Assembly (NCBI RefSeq): GCF_006716425.1
Contig: NZ_VFOZ01000001.1
Span: 5,332,001 to 5,396,000 of the forward strand
DNA length: 64,000 bases
Origin: Actinoallomurus bryophytorum
GTDB lineage: Bacteria; Actinomycetota; Actinomycetes; Streptosporangiales; Streptosporangiaceae
Reading direction: 5' to 3'
This document shows, piece after piece, positions 7,969 through 16,634 of the stretch. How positions within the stretch are numbered: the first letter of the stretch is position 1; every line of letters begins with the position of its first letter. The notes under the pieces are model-generated. The model was not told the DNA's origin and did not search any database. It saw only the letters and a program-made list of their open reading frames with translations. The position numbers and the translations under genes are program-made.

Positions 7969-8892
7969 ATGTCCGCAGATTCCGCACCCGTCTTGGTCAC
8001 CGGCACCACCGGCAGGCAGGGCGGGGCCACCGCTCGCGCGCTGCGAGCGGCGGGCGTTCCCGTACGCGCCCTGGTACGCGACCCGGCCACGGACCGGGCC
8101 AAGGCCGTCGAGGCCCTCGGCGCCGAGCTGGTCACCGGCGATCTCCACGACCGCGGCTCCGTGACCCGGGCCGCCGAGGGGGTACGCGCCGTCTTCTCCG
8201 TGCAGATGCCCGGCATGGCCGGGGACGGCTTCGACTTCGAAGGGGAGGTGGCCCAGGGCGTCAACCTCGTCGAGGGCGCGAGAGCCGCCGGGGTGCCGCA
8301 GTTCGTGCACACGTCCGTCACCGGCGCCGGCCGGCACACCGAGGTCCCGGGCTGGGCCGAAGGCCGCTGGGCTTCGATGGAGCCAACCCTGGGCGCCAAG
8401 AGCGCGATCCAGGACCGGGTCCGCGAGGCCGGATTCCCGCACTGGACGCTCCTCAAGCCGGGCTTCTTCATGGAGAACTTCCTTCCGTCCATGGCGTTCC
8501 TGTTCCCGCGCGGCATCGAGGGCGGCCTGGTGAGCGTCCTGAAGCCCGGGACCCGGCTGTCTTTGGTCGCGGTGGAGGACATCGGCAGGGCGGCCGCCGC
8601 GGCCATCGCCGCGCCGGAGCGGTTCGACGGGGTCGAACTGGAGCTGGCGAGCGACCACCTGTCGATGACGGAGATCGCCGAGGTCCTCTCGCGCGCCCTG
8701 GGCACGCGGCTGTCCGCACCGGACATGACCGAGGAGGAGGCCCTCGCCGCTGGAATGCCAGGGATGGGTGCCACACACGAGTGGCTGAACGTGGCCGGTC
8801 AGCCGGCCCGCCCGGAGTACGCGCGGGCCCTCGGCATCCCGCTCACCGGCTTCGAGGAATGGGCGCGGGAGCACATGCGGGTCGCGGCCTGA
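7969..8892 (+). CDS. NmrA-like NAD(P)-binding (atypical SDR) protein
   Basis: A 307-residue Rossmann protein of the NmrA/HSCARG branch of atypical short-chain dehydrogenases. The dinucleotide motif VTGTTGRQGGATA lies at residues 7-19, followed by the family-typical VRALVRDP (NADP-selecting Arg) near residues 31-38. HTSVTGAG follows near residue 109. The family includes redox sensors and NAD(P)-dependent oxidoreductases acting on small electrophiles or quinones. RBS GAGGAGC is upstream. Divergent from and probably controlled by the TetR gene. The substrate is unknown. Confidence 0.85.
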   Translation: MSADSAPVLVTGTTGRQGGATARALRAAGVPVRALVRDPATDRAKAVEALGAELVTGDLHDRGSVTRAAEGVRAVFSVQMPGMAGDGFDFEGEVAQGVNLVEGARAAGVPQFVHTSVTGAGRHTEVPGWAEGRWASMEPTLGAKSAIQDRVREAGFPHWTLLKPGFFMENFLPSMAFLFPRGIEGGLVSVLKPGTRLSLVAVEDIGRAAAAAIAAPERFDGVELELASDHLSMTEIAEVLSRALGTRLSAPDMTEEEALAAGMPGMGATHEWLNVAGQPARPEYARALGIPLTGFEEWAREHMRVAA

Positions 8893-8959
8893 CCGTACGG
8901 TCCGCGGCCGGACGAACCCCGCCGCGCGTCCCGGGCCGGGGAACCGGCAGGATTCGTCC

Positions 8960-10075
8960 ATGCGGAACGTGGACGTGGCGGTGGTAGGGCTCGGACTGTC
9001 CGGATCGGCGACCGCGTGGGCGGCCGTCCGGCGCGGGCATTCCGTGGCGGGCTTCGAGGCGCAGGCCGCCGGTCATCGGCGCGGCAGTTCGCACGGGCGA
9101 TCACGGATCTTCCGCCGCGCGTACCTCGATCCGCTCTACGTCGAGCTCACGGGCCGTGCCGGGCCGCTGTGGGAACGCCTGGCGGCCGAGGCCGGGCAGC
9201 CGCTGCTCGACCGCGTCGGCGGCGTCGACCACGGGCCCGGTCGTGAGCCCGAGCGCATGGCGGCTCTGCTGCGGGAGCACGGAGTGTCCGTAGAGCTCCT
9301 CGACCAGGCCGAGGCCGCCCGGCGGTGGCCGGGAATCCGCTTCTCCGGGCCCGTCGTGCACGATCCGTCGGGCGGCGTCATCGATCCGGAGGCGTCGATG
9401 GCGGCGATGGTCCGGCTCGCCGCGACGGGCGGCGCGGAGATGGCGTACGAGACTCCCGTGCACGGCCTCGAACCGGCGGACGACGGGGTGCGGTTCCAGG
9501 CGGGCGGCGAGACCTGGCACGCGCGGACCCTGGTCGTGGCGGCCGGCGGCTGGGCGGGTCCGCTGCTCGACGGCCTCGTGCCGCTGCCACCGCTGACCGT
9601 GACCCAGCAGCAGGTCTTCTACTTCGACCGCCGCGAGCCCGGACCGTGGCCGACGATCGTGCATGGCGCCTCGCCGGAGTCGCTGGAGATGTACGCACTG
9701 CCCGAGGGCCCGCTGCTCAAGGTCGGTGAGCACGTGAACGGCACGGTGACCACCGCCGACGACCGTGACTTCACGGTGGACCTCCAGGCACGGGAGCGCG
9801 CCCTCGCGTACGTACGAGAGTGGCTGCCGGGCCTCGACCCGGCCCTGCGGTCGGAGACGACCTGTCTGTACACCTGGGCACCCGGCGAGGACTTCATCCT
9901 GGACCGGTCGGGACCGATCGTCGTCTGCTCGCCCTGTTCCGGGCATGGAGCCAAGTTCGCACCGCTCGTCGGCGAGCTCGTCACCGATCTTGTGGAGGGT
10001 GACGCCCCCATTGCCCGTTTCGCCCTCACACCTCCCGATAGTTCACAGACGTCGTCGTCCTCTCGGACGTGGTGA
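8960..10075 (+). CDS. solA: FAD-dependent amine oxidase, MTOX/monomeric sarcosine oxidase type
   Basis: A 371-residue flavoprotein of the monomeric sarcosine oxidase / N-methyl-L-tryptophan oxidase family, which oxidises secondary or N-methylated amino acids to the demethylated product, formaldehyde and H2O2. The FAD Rossmann motif VGLGLSGSATAWA lies at residues 9-21, and the conserved SSHGRSRIFRRAY near residues 43-55. Cys302, in TTCLYTWAPGEDFILD, aligns with the cysteine that carries covalent FAD in this family, and SGHGAKFAP follows. Length is standard. The symbol reflects family, not proven substrate. The C-terminal Ser-rich tail after ARFALTPP is unusual. Confidence 0.85.
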   Translation: MRNVDVAVVGLGLSGSATAWAAVRRGHSVAGFEAQAAGHRRGSSHGRSRIFRRAYLDPLYVELTGRAGPLWERLAAEAGQPLLDRVGGVDHGPGREPERMAALLREHGVSVELLDQAEAARRWPGIRFSGPVVHDPSGGVIDPEASMAAMVRLAATGGAEMAYETPVHGLEPADDGVRFQAGGETWHARTLVVAAGGWAGPLLDGLVPLPPLTVTQQQVFYFDRREPGPWPTIVHGASPESLEMYALPEGPLLKVGEHVNGTVTTADDRDFTVDLQARERALAYVREWLPGLDPALRSETTCLYTWAPGEDFILDRSGPIVVCSPCSGHGAKFAPLVGELVTDLVEGDAPIARFALTPPDSSQTSSSSRTW

Positions 10076-10092
10076 TCCGTCACACTGATCCC

Positions 10093-10470
10093 ATGGACAA
10101 GAAACGGGTGGCCGACTGGATCGCCGGCTACGAGCGAGCGTGGCGGAGCCCCGGCACCGAAGCGCTCGCCGAGAGCTTCACCGAGGACGCCACCTACACG
10201 CAGGGCCCCTACGACGCGCCGCTGATCGGCCTGCCGGCGATCGCCCGGATGTGGGACGAGGAGCGTACGGGCCCCGACGAGGAGTTCGAGCTGACCAGCG
10301 AGGTCATCGCGGTCGACGGTGACACGGCCGTGGCACGGGTGGAGGTGAGCTACGGCGAGCCGGACCACGAGGAGTTCCTCGACCTGTGGATCATGCGCTT
10401 CGCCGAGGACGGCCGCTGCCGCTCCTTCGAAGAATGGTGGGCCACGCCCGAAGACGACGACTCCGACTGA
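10093..10470 (+). CDS. NTF2-like (SnoaL-type) protein
   Basis: A 125-residue cone-shaped NTF2-fold protein. The first helix (VADWIAGYERAWRSPG), FTEDATYTQGPYDAPLIG near residue 30, and alternating beta strands ending RSFEEWW are the pattern of SnoaL-like polyketide cyclase/isomerase-fold proteins. The ATG at 10093 is preferred; an upstream in-frame GTG at 10069 would run into the amine oxidase. It probably binds a small ligand, but catalytic residues cannot be assigned. It is convergent with the SMP-30 gene 19 bp away. Confidence 0.75.
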   Translation: MDKKRVADWIAGYERAWRSPGTEALAESFTEDATYTQGPYDAPLIGLPAIARMWDEERTGPDEEFELTSEVIAVDGDTAVARVEVSYGEPDHEEFLDLWIMRFAEDGRCRSFEEWWATPEDDDSD

Positions 10471-10489
10471 CCGGGGCGTGTGCCGGGCG

Positions 10490-11356
10490 TCAGGCGAACC
10501 GCGTGCCGGGCCTGCCGGTGACGCCCGGTTCGACGCGGAAGATCCGCCCGGCGTCCGGTTCGGCGGCTCGTCGCTCGGGTGAGAGCCCCTGCTGCGACGT
10601 CGTGATGAACAGAGTGTCGCCGCCGGGACCACCGAAGCAGCAGCTCGAGACGTTCGTCACCGGCAGCCGGACCGTACCCACCGGCCGCCCGGACGGGTCG
10701 AAGCGGCGTACCGCGCCGCCGCCCCACAGCGCCACCCACAAGAAACCCTCGTCGTCGACGGTCATGCCGTCGGGATCTCCGCCCTCGACCTCGGCGAACG
10801 TCCGCCGTCCGGACACCTCGCCGGTGTGCTCGTCGTAGTCGAACACGTCGATGCGCTTGGTCGGGGTGTCGATGTAGTACATCGCGCGATGGTCGGGACT
10901 CCACGCCAGCCCGTTCGAGATCGTGACGTCGTCCAGGACGGTACGGACGGCGCCGTCGAAGACGTACAGCGACGCGACGGGCCGCGACTCGTCGTACTCC
11001 ATCGTCCCGGCCCAGAACCGTCCGGCCGGGTCGCACTTGCCGTCGTTCATCCGGACCACGGACGCGTCGGCCAGGTCATCGGTCAGCGGCGTCACCGTGC
11101 CGTCCTCGTCGAGCGAGAGGAAGGCGGTGCCGGCGGCGAGGAGCCAGCCGCCCCCGCTACGCGGGACGGCCGCGCCGAGCGGGCGTCCGACGTCGTAGGA
11201 CCGGGGATCGGTGAGGGCCGTGCCGTCGAAGCCGGCCACCCACAGGTGCCCGGCCATGATGTCCACCCAGCCGAACCTCTCACCGTCCCAGAACGGGCCC
11301 TCGGCGTGCTCGACCCGCACCGGCGAACAGGGCTCCGCCGTGAGTTCCATGCGCAT
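10490..11356 (-). CDS. SMP-30/gluconolactonase family protein
   Basis: A 288-residue six-bladed beta-propeller of the SMP-30/LRE family, metal-dependent lactonases that hydrolyse sugar lactones. Metal ligands are recognisable: the Glu in HAEGPFWDGE (about residue 19), the Asn in MNDGKCDPAGRFWAGTM (about 104), the Asn in ISNGLAWSPDH (about 148) and the Asp in GDPDGMTVDDEGFLWVA (about 195). All four being present suggests an active enzyme. The exact lactone is unknown. It stands alone, with an ATG at 11356 and a 93-bp gap to the next gene. Confidence 0.88.
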   Translation of the reverse strand: MRMELTAEPCSPVRVEHAEGPFWDGERFGWVDIMAGHLWVAGFDGTALTDPRSYDVGRPLGAAVPRSGGGWLLAAGTAFLSLDEDGTVTPLTDDLADASVVRMNDGKCDPAGRFWAGTMEYDESRPVASLYVFDGAVRTVLDDVTISNGLAWSPDHRAMYYIDTPTKRIDVFDYDEHTGEVSGRRTFAEVEGGDPDGMTVDDEGFLWVALWGGGAVRRFDPSGRPVGTVRLPVTNVSSCCFGGPGGDTLFITTSQQGLSPERRAAEPDAGRIFRVEPGVTGRPGTRFA

Positions 11357-11449
11357 GTCCTTCCCTCGCCCGATCCCCGTGATCCTCTCAGGTCCCCACG
11401 GCGCCGGGCGTACCGAGGCCCCTGCCGCCGCGCGGCCCGTCGATCGTGG

Positions 11450-11845
11450 TCAGGTGACCACGGGGAGGAGGTCGCGTTCGGCGAAGACCTTCTTGGCGAC
11501 GAAGGTGGCGTTGAGGGCCCGGGGCATGCCGCAGTAGACGGCGGAGTGCAGCAGGGCCTCGACGATCTCGGCCGGGCTGAGGCCGACGTTGAGGGCGGCG
11601 TTGATGTGGACCTCGAGCTGGGGCTCGCAGCCGCCGAGGGCGGTGAGCATGCCGAGGGTGACGAGCTGCCGGTCGCGGGGCGGCAGGCCGGGGCGGGCGT
11701 AGATGTCGCCGAACGCCCAGGAGACGACCTGGTTGCCGAGCTCGGGCGAGATGTCGGCGAGAGAGTCGACGACCTTCTGCCCGGCCTCGCCGTCGATCTC
11801 CCGCAGGACCTTCAGGCCGTGCTCGTAGCGTTCTTCGCGGGTCAT
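11450..11845 (-). CDS. Carboxymuconolactone decarboxylase family protein
   Basis: A 131-residue CMD-family helical protein. The core motif GGCEPQLEVHINAALNVG (about residues 74-91) holds the C...H signature, and AEIVEALLHSAVYCGMPRAL follows, as in PcaC-type gamma-carboxymuconolactone decarboxylases. The start at 11845 is fixed by homology (MTREERYEHG) and a GGGGGA ribosome site; the reading frame stays open further upstream but that part looks non-coding. True PcaC sits in aromatic-degradation operons, absent here, so the reaction is open. A palindrome 117 bp upstream suggests TetR-type control. Confidence 0.83.
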   Translation of the reverse strand: MTREERYEHGLKVLREIDGEAGQKVVDSLADISPELGNQVVSWAFGDIYARPGLPPRDRQLVTLGMLTALGGCEPQLEVHINAALNVGLSPAEIVEALLHSAVYCGMPRALNATFVAKKVFAERDLLPVVT

Positions 11846-11961
11846 TGTTCCCCCAGTGCTTTCTCGTAGTGCGTGATCTTCTCGTCCAGCGCGCCGCCGT
11901 TGACCTCGAGCCGGTGTCGTTCGGCCGGCTGGGCGCGGCGTTCGGGGAGCAACGATAGAAG

Positions 11962-11977
11962 TTGGAGCGCGCTCCAA
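11962..11977. promoter_or_regulatory. Perfect 16-bp palindrome upstream of the CMD gene
   Basis: TTGGAGCGCGCTCCAA, fully self-complementary, about 117 bp before the CMD start codon. The shape is that of a TetR-family operator. No TetR gene is adjacent, so the cognate regulator must be elsewhere. Confidence 0.55.
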
Positions 11978-12005
11978 CGCAAGCCGGGATTTTCCGTGGG
12001 CTCGA

Positions 12006-12572
12006 TCACCAGCGGGAGCCGTCGCGGCGCGCCTGTTCGCGGTGGCGCCAGGCGTGGAGGCTGCCGCCTCGGGTGATGGGGTCGGCGCCGGTGAGTTCGA
12101 AACCTGCGCCGCGGGCGACGGCGGCGCTGGCGTGATTGTGTTCGGCGATGCGGAGGAGGACCTGGCTCATCGCCAGGACGTCGTAGGCGTAGCCGGTGAT
12201 CAGTCGCACCGCGCGGGTGGCCAGTCGTTGGCGGCGGTGGAGGGGGCCGATGGCGTAGGCGAGTTCGGCGTCGCCGCCGTGGTCGCCGGTGCGGGCGAGC
12301 AGGATCTCGCCTTTGGGGTGGTCGCCATCGGTGGTGATGGCGAGTTGGAGACGACGGCCGGCGGCGCGGTCCTGGCGGGCCTTGTCCAAGTAGACGTGTG
12401 CGGCGGTCAGGTCGAAGGGTGAGCGCAGCGGAGTCCGGTTGCCGACCTGAGGGTCGTCGAACAGCTCGACCATCACCGGCAGGTCATCAGCGGTCCATTC
12501 CCGCAGGACGAGTCCGAGCCCGGAGAGTCGGATGTGGGCCGGGAGCCCGGCCGGTGCGCCGCCGGCGGTCAT
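12006..12572 (-). CDS. GNAT family N-acetyltransferase
   Basis: A 188-residue acetyltransferase of the RimJ/RimL-like GNAT branch. It has the N-terminal LVLREWTADDLPVMVELFDDPQV pattern split over residues 18-40, the acetyl-CoA strand ELAYAIGPLHRRQRLATRAV near residues 103-122 (the RRQRLA segment standing for the RxxGxA/G loop), and the closing HNHASAAVARGAGFEL. The start ATG overlaps the methyltransferase stop as ATGA (12569-12572), so translation is coupled. The acceptor could be a small amine, drug or protein N-terminus; it cannot be told from sequence. Confidence 0.85.
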   Translation of the reverse strand: MTAGGAPAGLPAHIRLSGLGLVLREWTADDLPVMVELFDDPQVGNRTPLRSPFDLTAAHVYLDKARQDRAAGRRLQLAITTDGDHPKGEILLARTGDHGGDAELAYAIGPLHRRQRLATRAVRLITGYAYDVLAMSQVLLRIAEHNHASAAVARGAGFELTGADPITRGGSLHAWRHREQARRDGSRW

Positions 12573-13222
12573 GAGGTCATGTCGGTCGGGTTGGTGGCGA
12601 GCACCCAGGCGACGGGAGGGTCGAGGTCGAGGGTATTGACCCGGGTGTCGGTGAAGCCGGCCTCGGTGAGCAGGTCCCGTAGCTCTTGGGCGGCCCGGAC
12701 CGTGGTGTCCCGGGTGGCGCCTGGGCAGCGGGGCTGGCTGACGAGCGCGATGCGTCCTGCGGGACGGAGCAGACGGCGCAGCTCGCGAAGCCGCACCACC
12801 GGGTCGGGCCAGAACCCCACGGAGTTGACGGCGAGGATGGCATCGAGCGGATCGCCGAAGCTCGGCAACCGCTCCACGGAGGCGTGCGTGAGCTGCACGC
12901 GGCGGGCGCGGATGGCGGCGGCGTTGCGACGGGCGGCATGCCGGACCATGGCCTTCGAGTGGTCGACGCCGAAGACGTGGCCCCGTTTGGCGCGGCCGGC
13001 GAGCGCGGCGATGGCGACGCCGGGACCGAAGCCGATCTCGAGTACCCGGTCGGTGGGCCGTACGTCCAGCAACGACACCGCCCAGAGGTTGCGCTGCCGG
13101 TTGGAGGGGCGATGAGCGAACATCCAGCCGTTCGCCCACCCGACGACGCCCTGGGGGTGATGGGCCTGGCGCACCAGGTATTTGATCGCGCGTTGCTTGA
13201 GAGATGTACCTGCTGTCCGCAT
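12569..13222 (-). CDS. Class I SAM-dependent methyltransferase
   Basis: A 217-residue methyltransferase with the canonical SAM motif I VLEIGFGPGVAIAAL (about residues 60-74). The acidic ribose-binding residue is in FGVDHSKAMV (about 84), and DAILAVNSVGFW and RLLRPAGRIALVSQPR follow. It heads a two-gene operon with the GNAT gene (4-bp overlap) and is divergent from a MerR regulator only 38 bp away. The shared operator implies MerR control. The substrate is unknown; small-molecule detoxification is a guess from the MerR and GNAT context. Confidence 0.87.
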   Translation of the reverse strand: MRTAGTSLKQRAIKYLVRQAHHPQGVVGWANGWMFAHRPSNRQRNLWAVSLLDVRPTDRVLEIGFGPGVAIAALAGRAKRGHVFGVDHSKAMVRHAARRNAAAIRARRVQLTHASVERLPSFGDPLDAILAVNSVGFWPDPVVRLRELRRLLRPAGRIALVSQPRCPGATRDTTVRAAQELRDLLTEAGFTDTRVNTLDLDPPVAWVLATNPTDMTS

Positions 13223-13236
13223 GATCGCCAGTCAAC

Positions 13237-13258
13237 GACTTCAAGTAGACTTGAAGTC
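13237..13258. promoter_or_regulatory. MerR-type operator, resembles a SoxR box
   Basis: Perfect 10-bp inverted repeat GACTTCAAGT-AG-ACTTGAAGTC in the 38-bp gap between the divergent methyltransferase and MerR genes. The core TCAAG-N3-ACTTGA matches the core of the E. coli soxS operator. It ends only two bases before the MerR ATG. Confidence 0.75.
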
Positions 13259-13260
13259 AA

Positions 13261-13698
13261 ATGGCTGAGCAGTTGACGATCGGCGAGCTGGCGAGCCGCA
13301 CGGGTGTCGCCACTTCCGCGCTGCGCTACTGGGAAGAACTCTGCGTGCTACCGGCGCCGGTCCGGGTCTCAGGCCAGCGGCGTTATCCGCCATCGGCGGT
13401 CGGGCTGGTCGGCGTGGTCCTGCTGCTGCGCGATGCCGGTTTTACGTTGCAGGAGGTCAGAGCGTTCGTCGAGTCTCGTTCGCCGGCCGGCGACGGCTGG
13501 CGGGAGCTGTACCAACGCAAGCTCACCGAGCTGGACCAGCGGATCGCCCAGGCCCAGGTGGCGCGCACCGCCATCGCCCATGGCCTGGCATGCCCGCACG
13601 AGGACATCTTCGAGTGCGCCAACTTCGCCGGCGGGGTCGCGGCGTTCCTGGCGGGATCTTCTCTCGAAGAGGCTCATGAAGCGATTCATTCGCACTGA
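13261..13698 (+). CDS. MerR family transcriptional regulator
   Basis: A 145-residue MerR-type activator. The N-terminal winged helix is typical (LTIGELASRTGVATSALRYWEE, about residues 5-26; RRYPPSAVGLVGVVLLLRDAGFTL follows). A dimerisation helix spans about 85-110. The C-terminus has the pattern ACPHEDIFECANF, with two cysteines and a histidine. SoxR has four clustered cysteines for its iron-sulphur centre; this protein does not, so it is not SoxR despite its SoxR-like box. The ATG lies two bases from the operator with no room for a ribosome site, so the mRNA may be leaderless. Confidence 0.88.
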   Translation: MAEQLTIGELASRTGVATSALRYWEELCVLPAPVRVSGQRRYPPSAVGLVGVVLLLRDAGFTLQEVRAFVESRSPAGDGWRELYQRKLTELDQRIAQAQVARTAIAHGLACPHEDIFECANFAGGVAAFLAGSSLEEAHEAIHSH

Positions 13699-13775
13699 CC
13701 TTGCCGTCACTTTCGCCGACCGAGAAAGCTGGCCGCGAGAGGCGGGGACTCATGCGGCGGGCCTAAGGTCGTCGC

Positions 13776-14711
13776 ATGACGATCGAGAGGGGTCTGGTCG
13801 CCGGCGTGGTTCTGGACGCGCTGACCGGCGATCCGCGGCGTGGCCATCCGGTCGCCGCGTTCGGGCGCGTCGCGGGCGGGCTCGAACGCCGAATGTACGC
13901 CGACTCGAAGGCCCGTGGCGCGGTGTTCGCCGGCCTGTGCGTGCTCGGCGCCGCCGGGATGGGCGCCACCGGGATAGGCGCCGTCGCCGGGACTCGCCGG
14001 ACCTCGCTGCTCACCGCCGCCGCGACCTGGGCCGTGCTCGGCGGCACCTCCCTGGCGCGCGAGGGCCGGGCGATGGGTGAGGCGCTGGAGTCCGGTGACC
14101 TGGAGGCCGCCCGCATCCGGCTGCCGCACCTGTGCGGACGCGATCCGGCCGCCCTGGACGCGAAGGAGCTCGCCCGCGCCACCGTCGAGTCGGTCGCGGA
14201 GAACACCTCCGATGCCGCCGTCGCGCCGCTGTTCTGGGGGGCCGTCCTCGGGGTGCCCGGCCTGCTCGCCTACCGCGCGGTGAACACCCTCGACGCGATG
14301 GTCGGCCATCGCAGTCCCCGGTACGCGAACTTCGGGTGGGCCGCCGCGCGCATCGACGACGTGGCCAACTGGGTGCCGGCGCGGCTCACCGGTCTGCTCA
14401 CCGCCGCGTGCGCCCCGATCGTCGGCGGCTCACCGCGCGCGGCGTACCGGGTCCTGCGGCGTGACGGCGCCGAGCACCCCAGCCCGAACGCGGGACGCTG
14501 CGAGGCGGCGTTCGCCGGCGCGCTCGGCGTACGGCTCGGCGGCGTCAACGTGTACGAGAGCCGCGTCGAGCACCGCCCCGAGCTCGGGGACGGCACCGCA
14601 CCGGAGCCGTCCGACATCGGCCGCGCGGTGCGGTTGTCCCGCGCGGTCGTGCTCGCCTCGGCCGCGCTGGCCGTCTGCGGGCGGGTGGCGTTCCGACGGG
14701 GTCGGCGATGA
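13776..14711 (+). CDS. cobD: Adenosylcobinamide-phosphate synthase CobD/CbiB
   Basis: A 311-residue membrane protein that attaches the aminopropanol arm to adenosylcobyric acid, making adenosylcobinamide (phosphate). Family motifs are clear: [18 protein letters not shown] near residues 14-31, the long [19 protein letters not shown] box near 135-153, and [26 protein letters not shown] near 170-195, followed by [16 protein letters not shown]. Several membrane segments alternate with these. The ATG at 13776 has AAGG seven bases upstream. It overlaps cobQ by ATGA. No cobalamin riboswitch precedes it, unlike the other cob loci here. Confidence 0.95.
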   Translation: MTIERGLVAGVVLDALTGDPRRGHPVAAFGRVAGGLERRMYADSKARGAVFAGLCVLGAAGMGATGIGAVAGTRRTSLLTAAATWAVLGGTSLAREGRAMGEALESGDLEAARIRLPHLCGRDPAALDAKELARATVESVAENTSDAAVAPLFWGAVLGVPGLLAYRAVNTLDAMVGHRSPRYANFGWAAARIDDVANWVPARLTGLLTAACAPIVGGSPRAAYRVLRRDGAEHPSPNAGRCEAAFAGALGVRLGGVNVYESRVEHRPELGDGTAPEPSDIGRAVRLSRAVVLASAALAVCGRVAFRRGRR

Positions 14712-16240
14712 GAGGTGCGCTTCTGGTCGCCGGCACGACCTCGGACGCGGGCAAGAGCGTGCTCACGGCAGGGCTGTGCCGGTGGCTGGCCCGCCGCGGA
14801 GTGCGCGTCGCGCCGTTCAAGGCGCAGAACATGTCGCTCAACTCGATGGTCACCGCCGACGGCGCGGAGATCGGGCGGGCGCAGGTCATGCAGGCCGCCG
14901 CCGCCCGTGTCGAGCCGTCCGCCCACATGAACCCGGTCCTGCTCAAGCCCGGCAGCGACCGGCGCAGCCAGGTGGTCGTGCTGGGCCGCCCGGTGGCCGA
15001 GGTCGACGCGATGGGATACGGCGAGCACAAGGCGCGGCTGCGTGAGGTCGTCGCGGCCAGCCTGGCCAGGCTGCGCGCGGAGTACGACGTCGTGATCTGC
15101 GAGGGTGCCGGCAGCCCCGCCGAGATCAACCTCAGGAACGGCGACCTCGCCAACATGGGCCTGGCACGCGCCGCCGACCTGCCGGTGATCGTGGTCGGCG
15201 ACATCGACCGCGGCGGGGTGTTCGCGGCCCTGTACGGCACGGTGGGGCTGCTGGAGCCGGAGGACCAGCGGCTGGTCGCCGGGTTCGTGATCAACAAGTT
15301 CCGTGGCGCGCCCGAGCTGCTCGCGCCCGGCCTCGCCCAGATCACGGCGCTGACCGGACGCGATGTGTACGGCGTGCTGCCCTGGCTGGACGGCCTCGGC
15401 CTCGACGTGGAGGACTCGCTCGGGCTGGACGCCGCCCGCGCCGCGGTCCCCCCGCGTGAGGGGCAGGGGACACTGCGCGTCGCGGTCGTACGGCTGCCGC
15501 GGATCTCCAACTTCACCGACGTGGACGCGCTGGCGGCCGAGCCGGGCGTGAACGTCACGTTCGCCAGGACGCCCGGCGACCTCGCCGACGCCGACCTCGT
15601 CGTGCTCCCCGGCACGCGCGCCACCGTCTCCGACCTCGGCTGGCTGCACGAACGCGGGCTCGCCGCCGAGATCACCCGCCGCGCCCGCGAGGGACGGCCC
15701 GTACTCGGGATCTGCGGCGGCTACCAGATGCTCGCGCGGGAGATCCTCGACGACGTCGAGTCGTGCGCGGGCCCGGTCGAGGGCCTCGGCCTCCTGCCGG
15801 CACGGGTGGAGTTCGCCCCGGACAAGACACTGCGCAGGCCCACCGGCGAGGCGTACGGCGAGCGGGTGCACGCGTACGAGATCCACCACGGCATCGTGGC
15901 CGTGGAGGGCGGCGAACCGTTCCTCGACGGCTGCCGCACCGGTGCGGTGTGGGGCACCACCTGGCACGGCGCGCTGGAGAACAACGGCTTCCGCCGCGCG
16001 TTCCTGGCGGACGTCGCGCGTACGGCCGGACGGGCCTTCACGCCCGCACCGGACACCGACTTCGCCGCGCTGCGCGAGGCCCAGCTCGACGCCCTCGGCG
16101 ACCTGGTGGAGAACCACCTCGACACCGCCGCGCTGGAGCGCCTCATCGAGTCCGGCGCCCCGCCCGGCCTGCCCGTCGTCGCACCCGGCGGCCCGGGCCA
16201 CCCCTCGCTCAACGCGCCGGCAGGCTCAAGGTCGCGATGA
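14708..16240 (+). CDS. cobQ: Cobyric acid synthase CobQ/CbiP
   Basis: A 510-residue glutamine-dependent amidase that amidates four side chains (b, d, e, g) of adenosylcobyrinic acid a,c-diamide. The N-terminal ATP-binding domain opens with [11 protein letters not shown] (residues 9-19) and has [10 protein letters not shown] near 38-47. The C-terminal type I glutamine amidotransferase domain carries the nucleophile Cys336 in [10 protein letters not shown] and the EIHHG histidine near residue 393. Length is normal. ATGA overlaps on both sides couple it to cobD and to the small downstream receiver-domain gene. Confidence 0.95.
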   Translation: MRGALLVAGTTSDAGKSVLTAGLCRWLARRGVRVAPFKAQNMSLNSMVTADGAEIGRAQVMQAAAARVEPSAHMNPVLLKPGSDRRSQVVVLGRPVAEVDAMGYGEHKARLREVVAASLARLRAEYDVVICEGAGSPAEINLRNGDLANMGLARAADLPVIVVGDIDRGGVFAALYGTVGLLEPEDQRLVAGFVINKFRGAPELLAPGLAQITALTGRDVYGVLPWLDGLGLDVEDSLGLDAARAAVPPREGQGTLRVAVVRLPRISNFTDVDALAAEPGVNVTFARTPGDLADADLVVLPGTRATVSDLGWLHERGLAAEITRRAREGRPVLGICGGYQMLAREILDDVESCAGPVEGLGLLPARVEFAPDKTLRRPTGEAYGERVHAYEIHHGIVAVEGGEPFLDGCRTGAVWGTTWHGALENNGFRRAFLADVARTAGRAFTPAPDTDFAALREAQLDALGDLVENHLDTAALERLIESGAPPGLPVVAPGGPGHPSLNAPAGSRSR

Positions 16241-16578
16241 ACGCCGGGGTGGGCGAGGCACGGGTGCCGGTCATCCTCGGCATCGACGACCTGCGCCCCT
16301 TGCCAAGGGCCACGCGAGTCGCCCGTAGCAGCGGCGAGGGCATCCTGCTTCTCGAAGAGCATCGTGGCCGGCAGATCGACGAGCTCTGGCTGGACCACGA
16401 CCTGGGCGGCGACGACAGCATCATGCCGGTCGTGACCCTGCTGGAAGAAGCCGCCTTCGACGGCCGTCCCTTCAAGATCAGCATGATCTTCGTCCACAGC
16501 GCCAATCCGAGCGGCGCGGAGACGGTGGTCCGAGTGCTGAGGCGCTGGGACTACCGGGTCCGACGGGCGACCGCCTAG
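16237..16578 (+). CDS. Receiver-like protein, cyclic-phosphate processing (cREC) type
   Basis: A 113-residue single-domain protein. It has an early acidic pair ([10 protein letters not shown], about 14-23), the strand [18 protein letters not shown] (about 49-66), and [17 protein letters not shown] near 87-103. This DHDLGGD ... VHSxNPxGA pattern is that of the small cREC-type receiver proteins predicted from comparative genomics to bind or process cyclic phosphate signals. The ATG overlaps the cobQ stop (ATGA), so it is co-translated with cobyric acid synthase, which is not a standard cobalamin neighbour. Its role here is unknown. Confidence 0.7.
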   Translation: MNAGVGEARVPVILGIDDLRPLPRATRVARSSGEGILLLEEHRGRQIDELWLDHDLGGDDSIMPVVTLLEEAAFDGRPFKISMIFVHSANPSGAETVVRVLRRWDYRVRRATA

Positions 16579-16634
16579 CGTCCACGAACCGCCCTACCGG
16601 CAGCGACCCGGTGACTCGCTCCGGGCGGGCGGCT

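Noticed and set aside
11846-11977. Upstream extension of the CMD gene to a TTG in the palindrome
   Set aside because: The added 44 residues are Arg/Pro-rich and unlike CMD proteins, and the ATG at 11845 has a ribosome site.
14270-16201. A 643-codon minus frame opposite cobD-cobQ
   Set aside because: Composition is that of a GC-shadow, and it overlaps two well-supported cobalamin genes.
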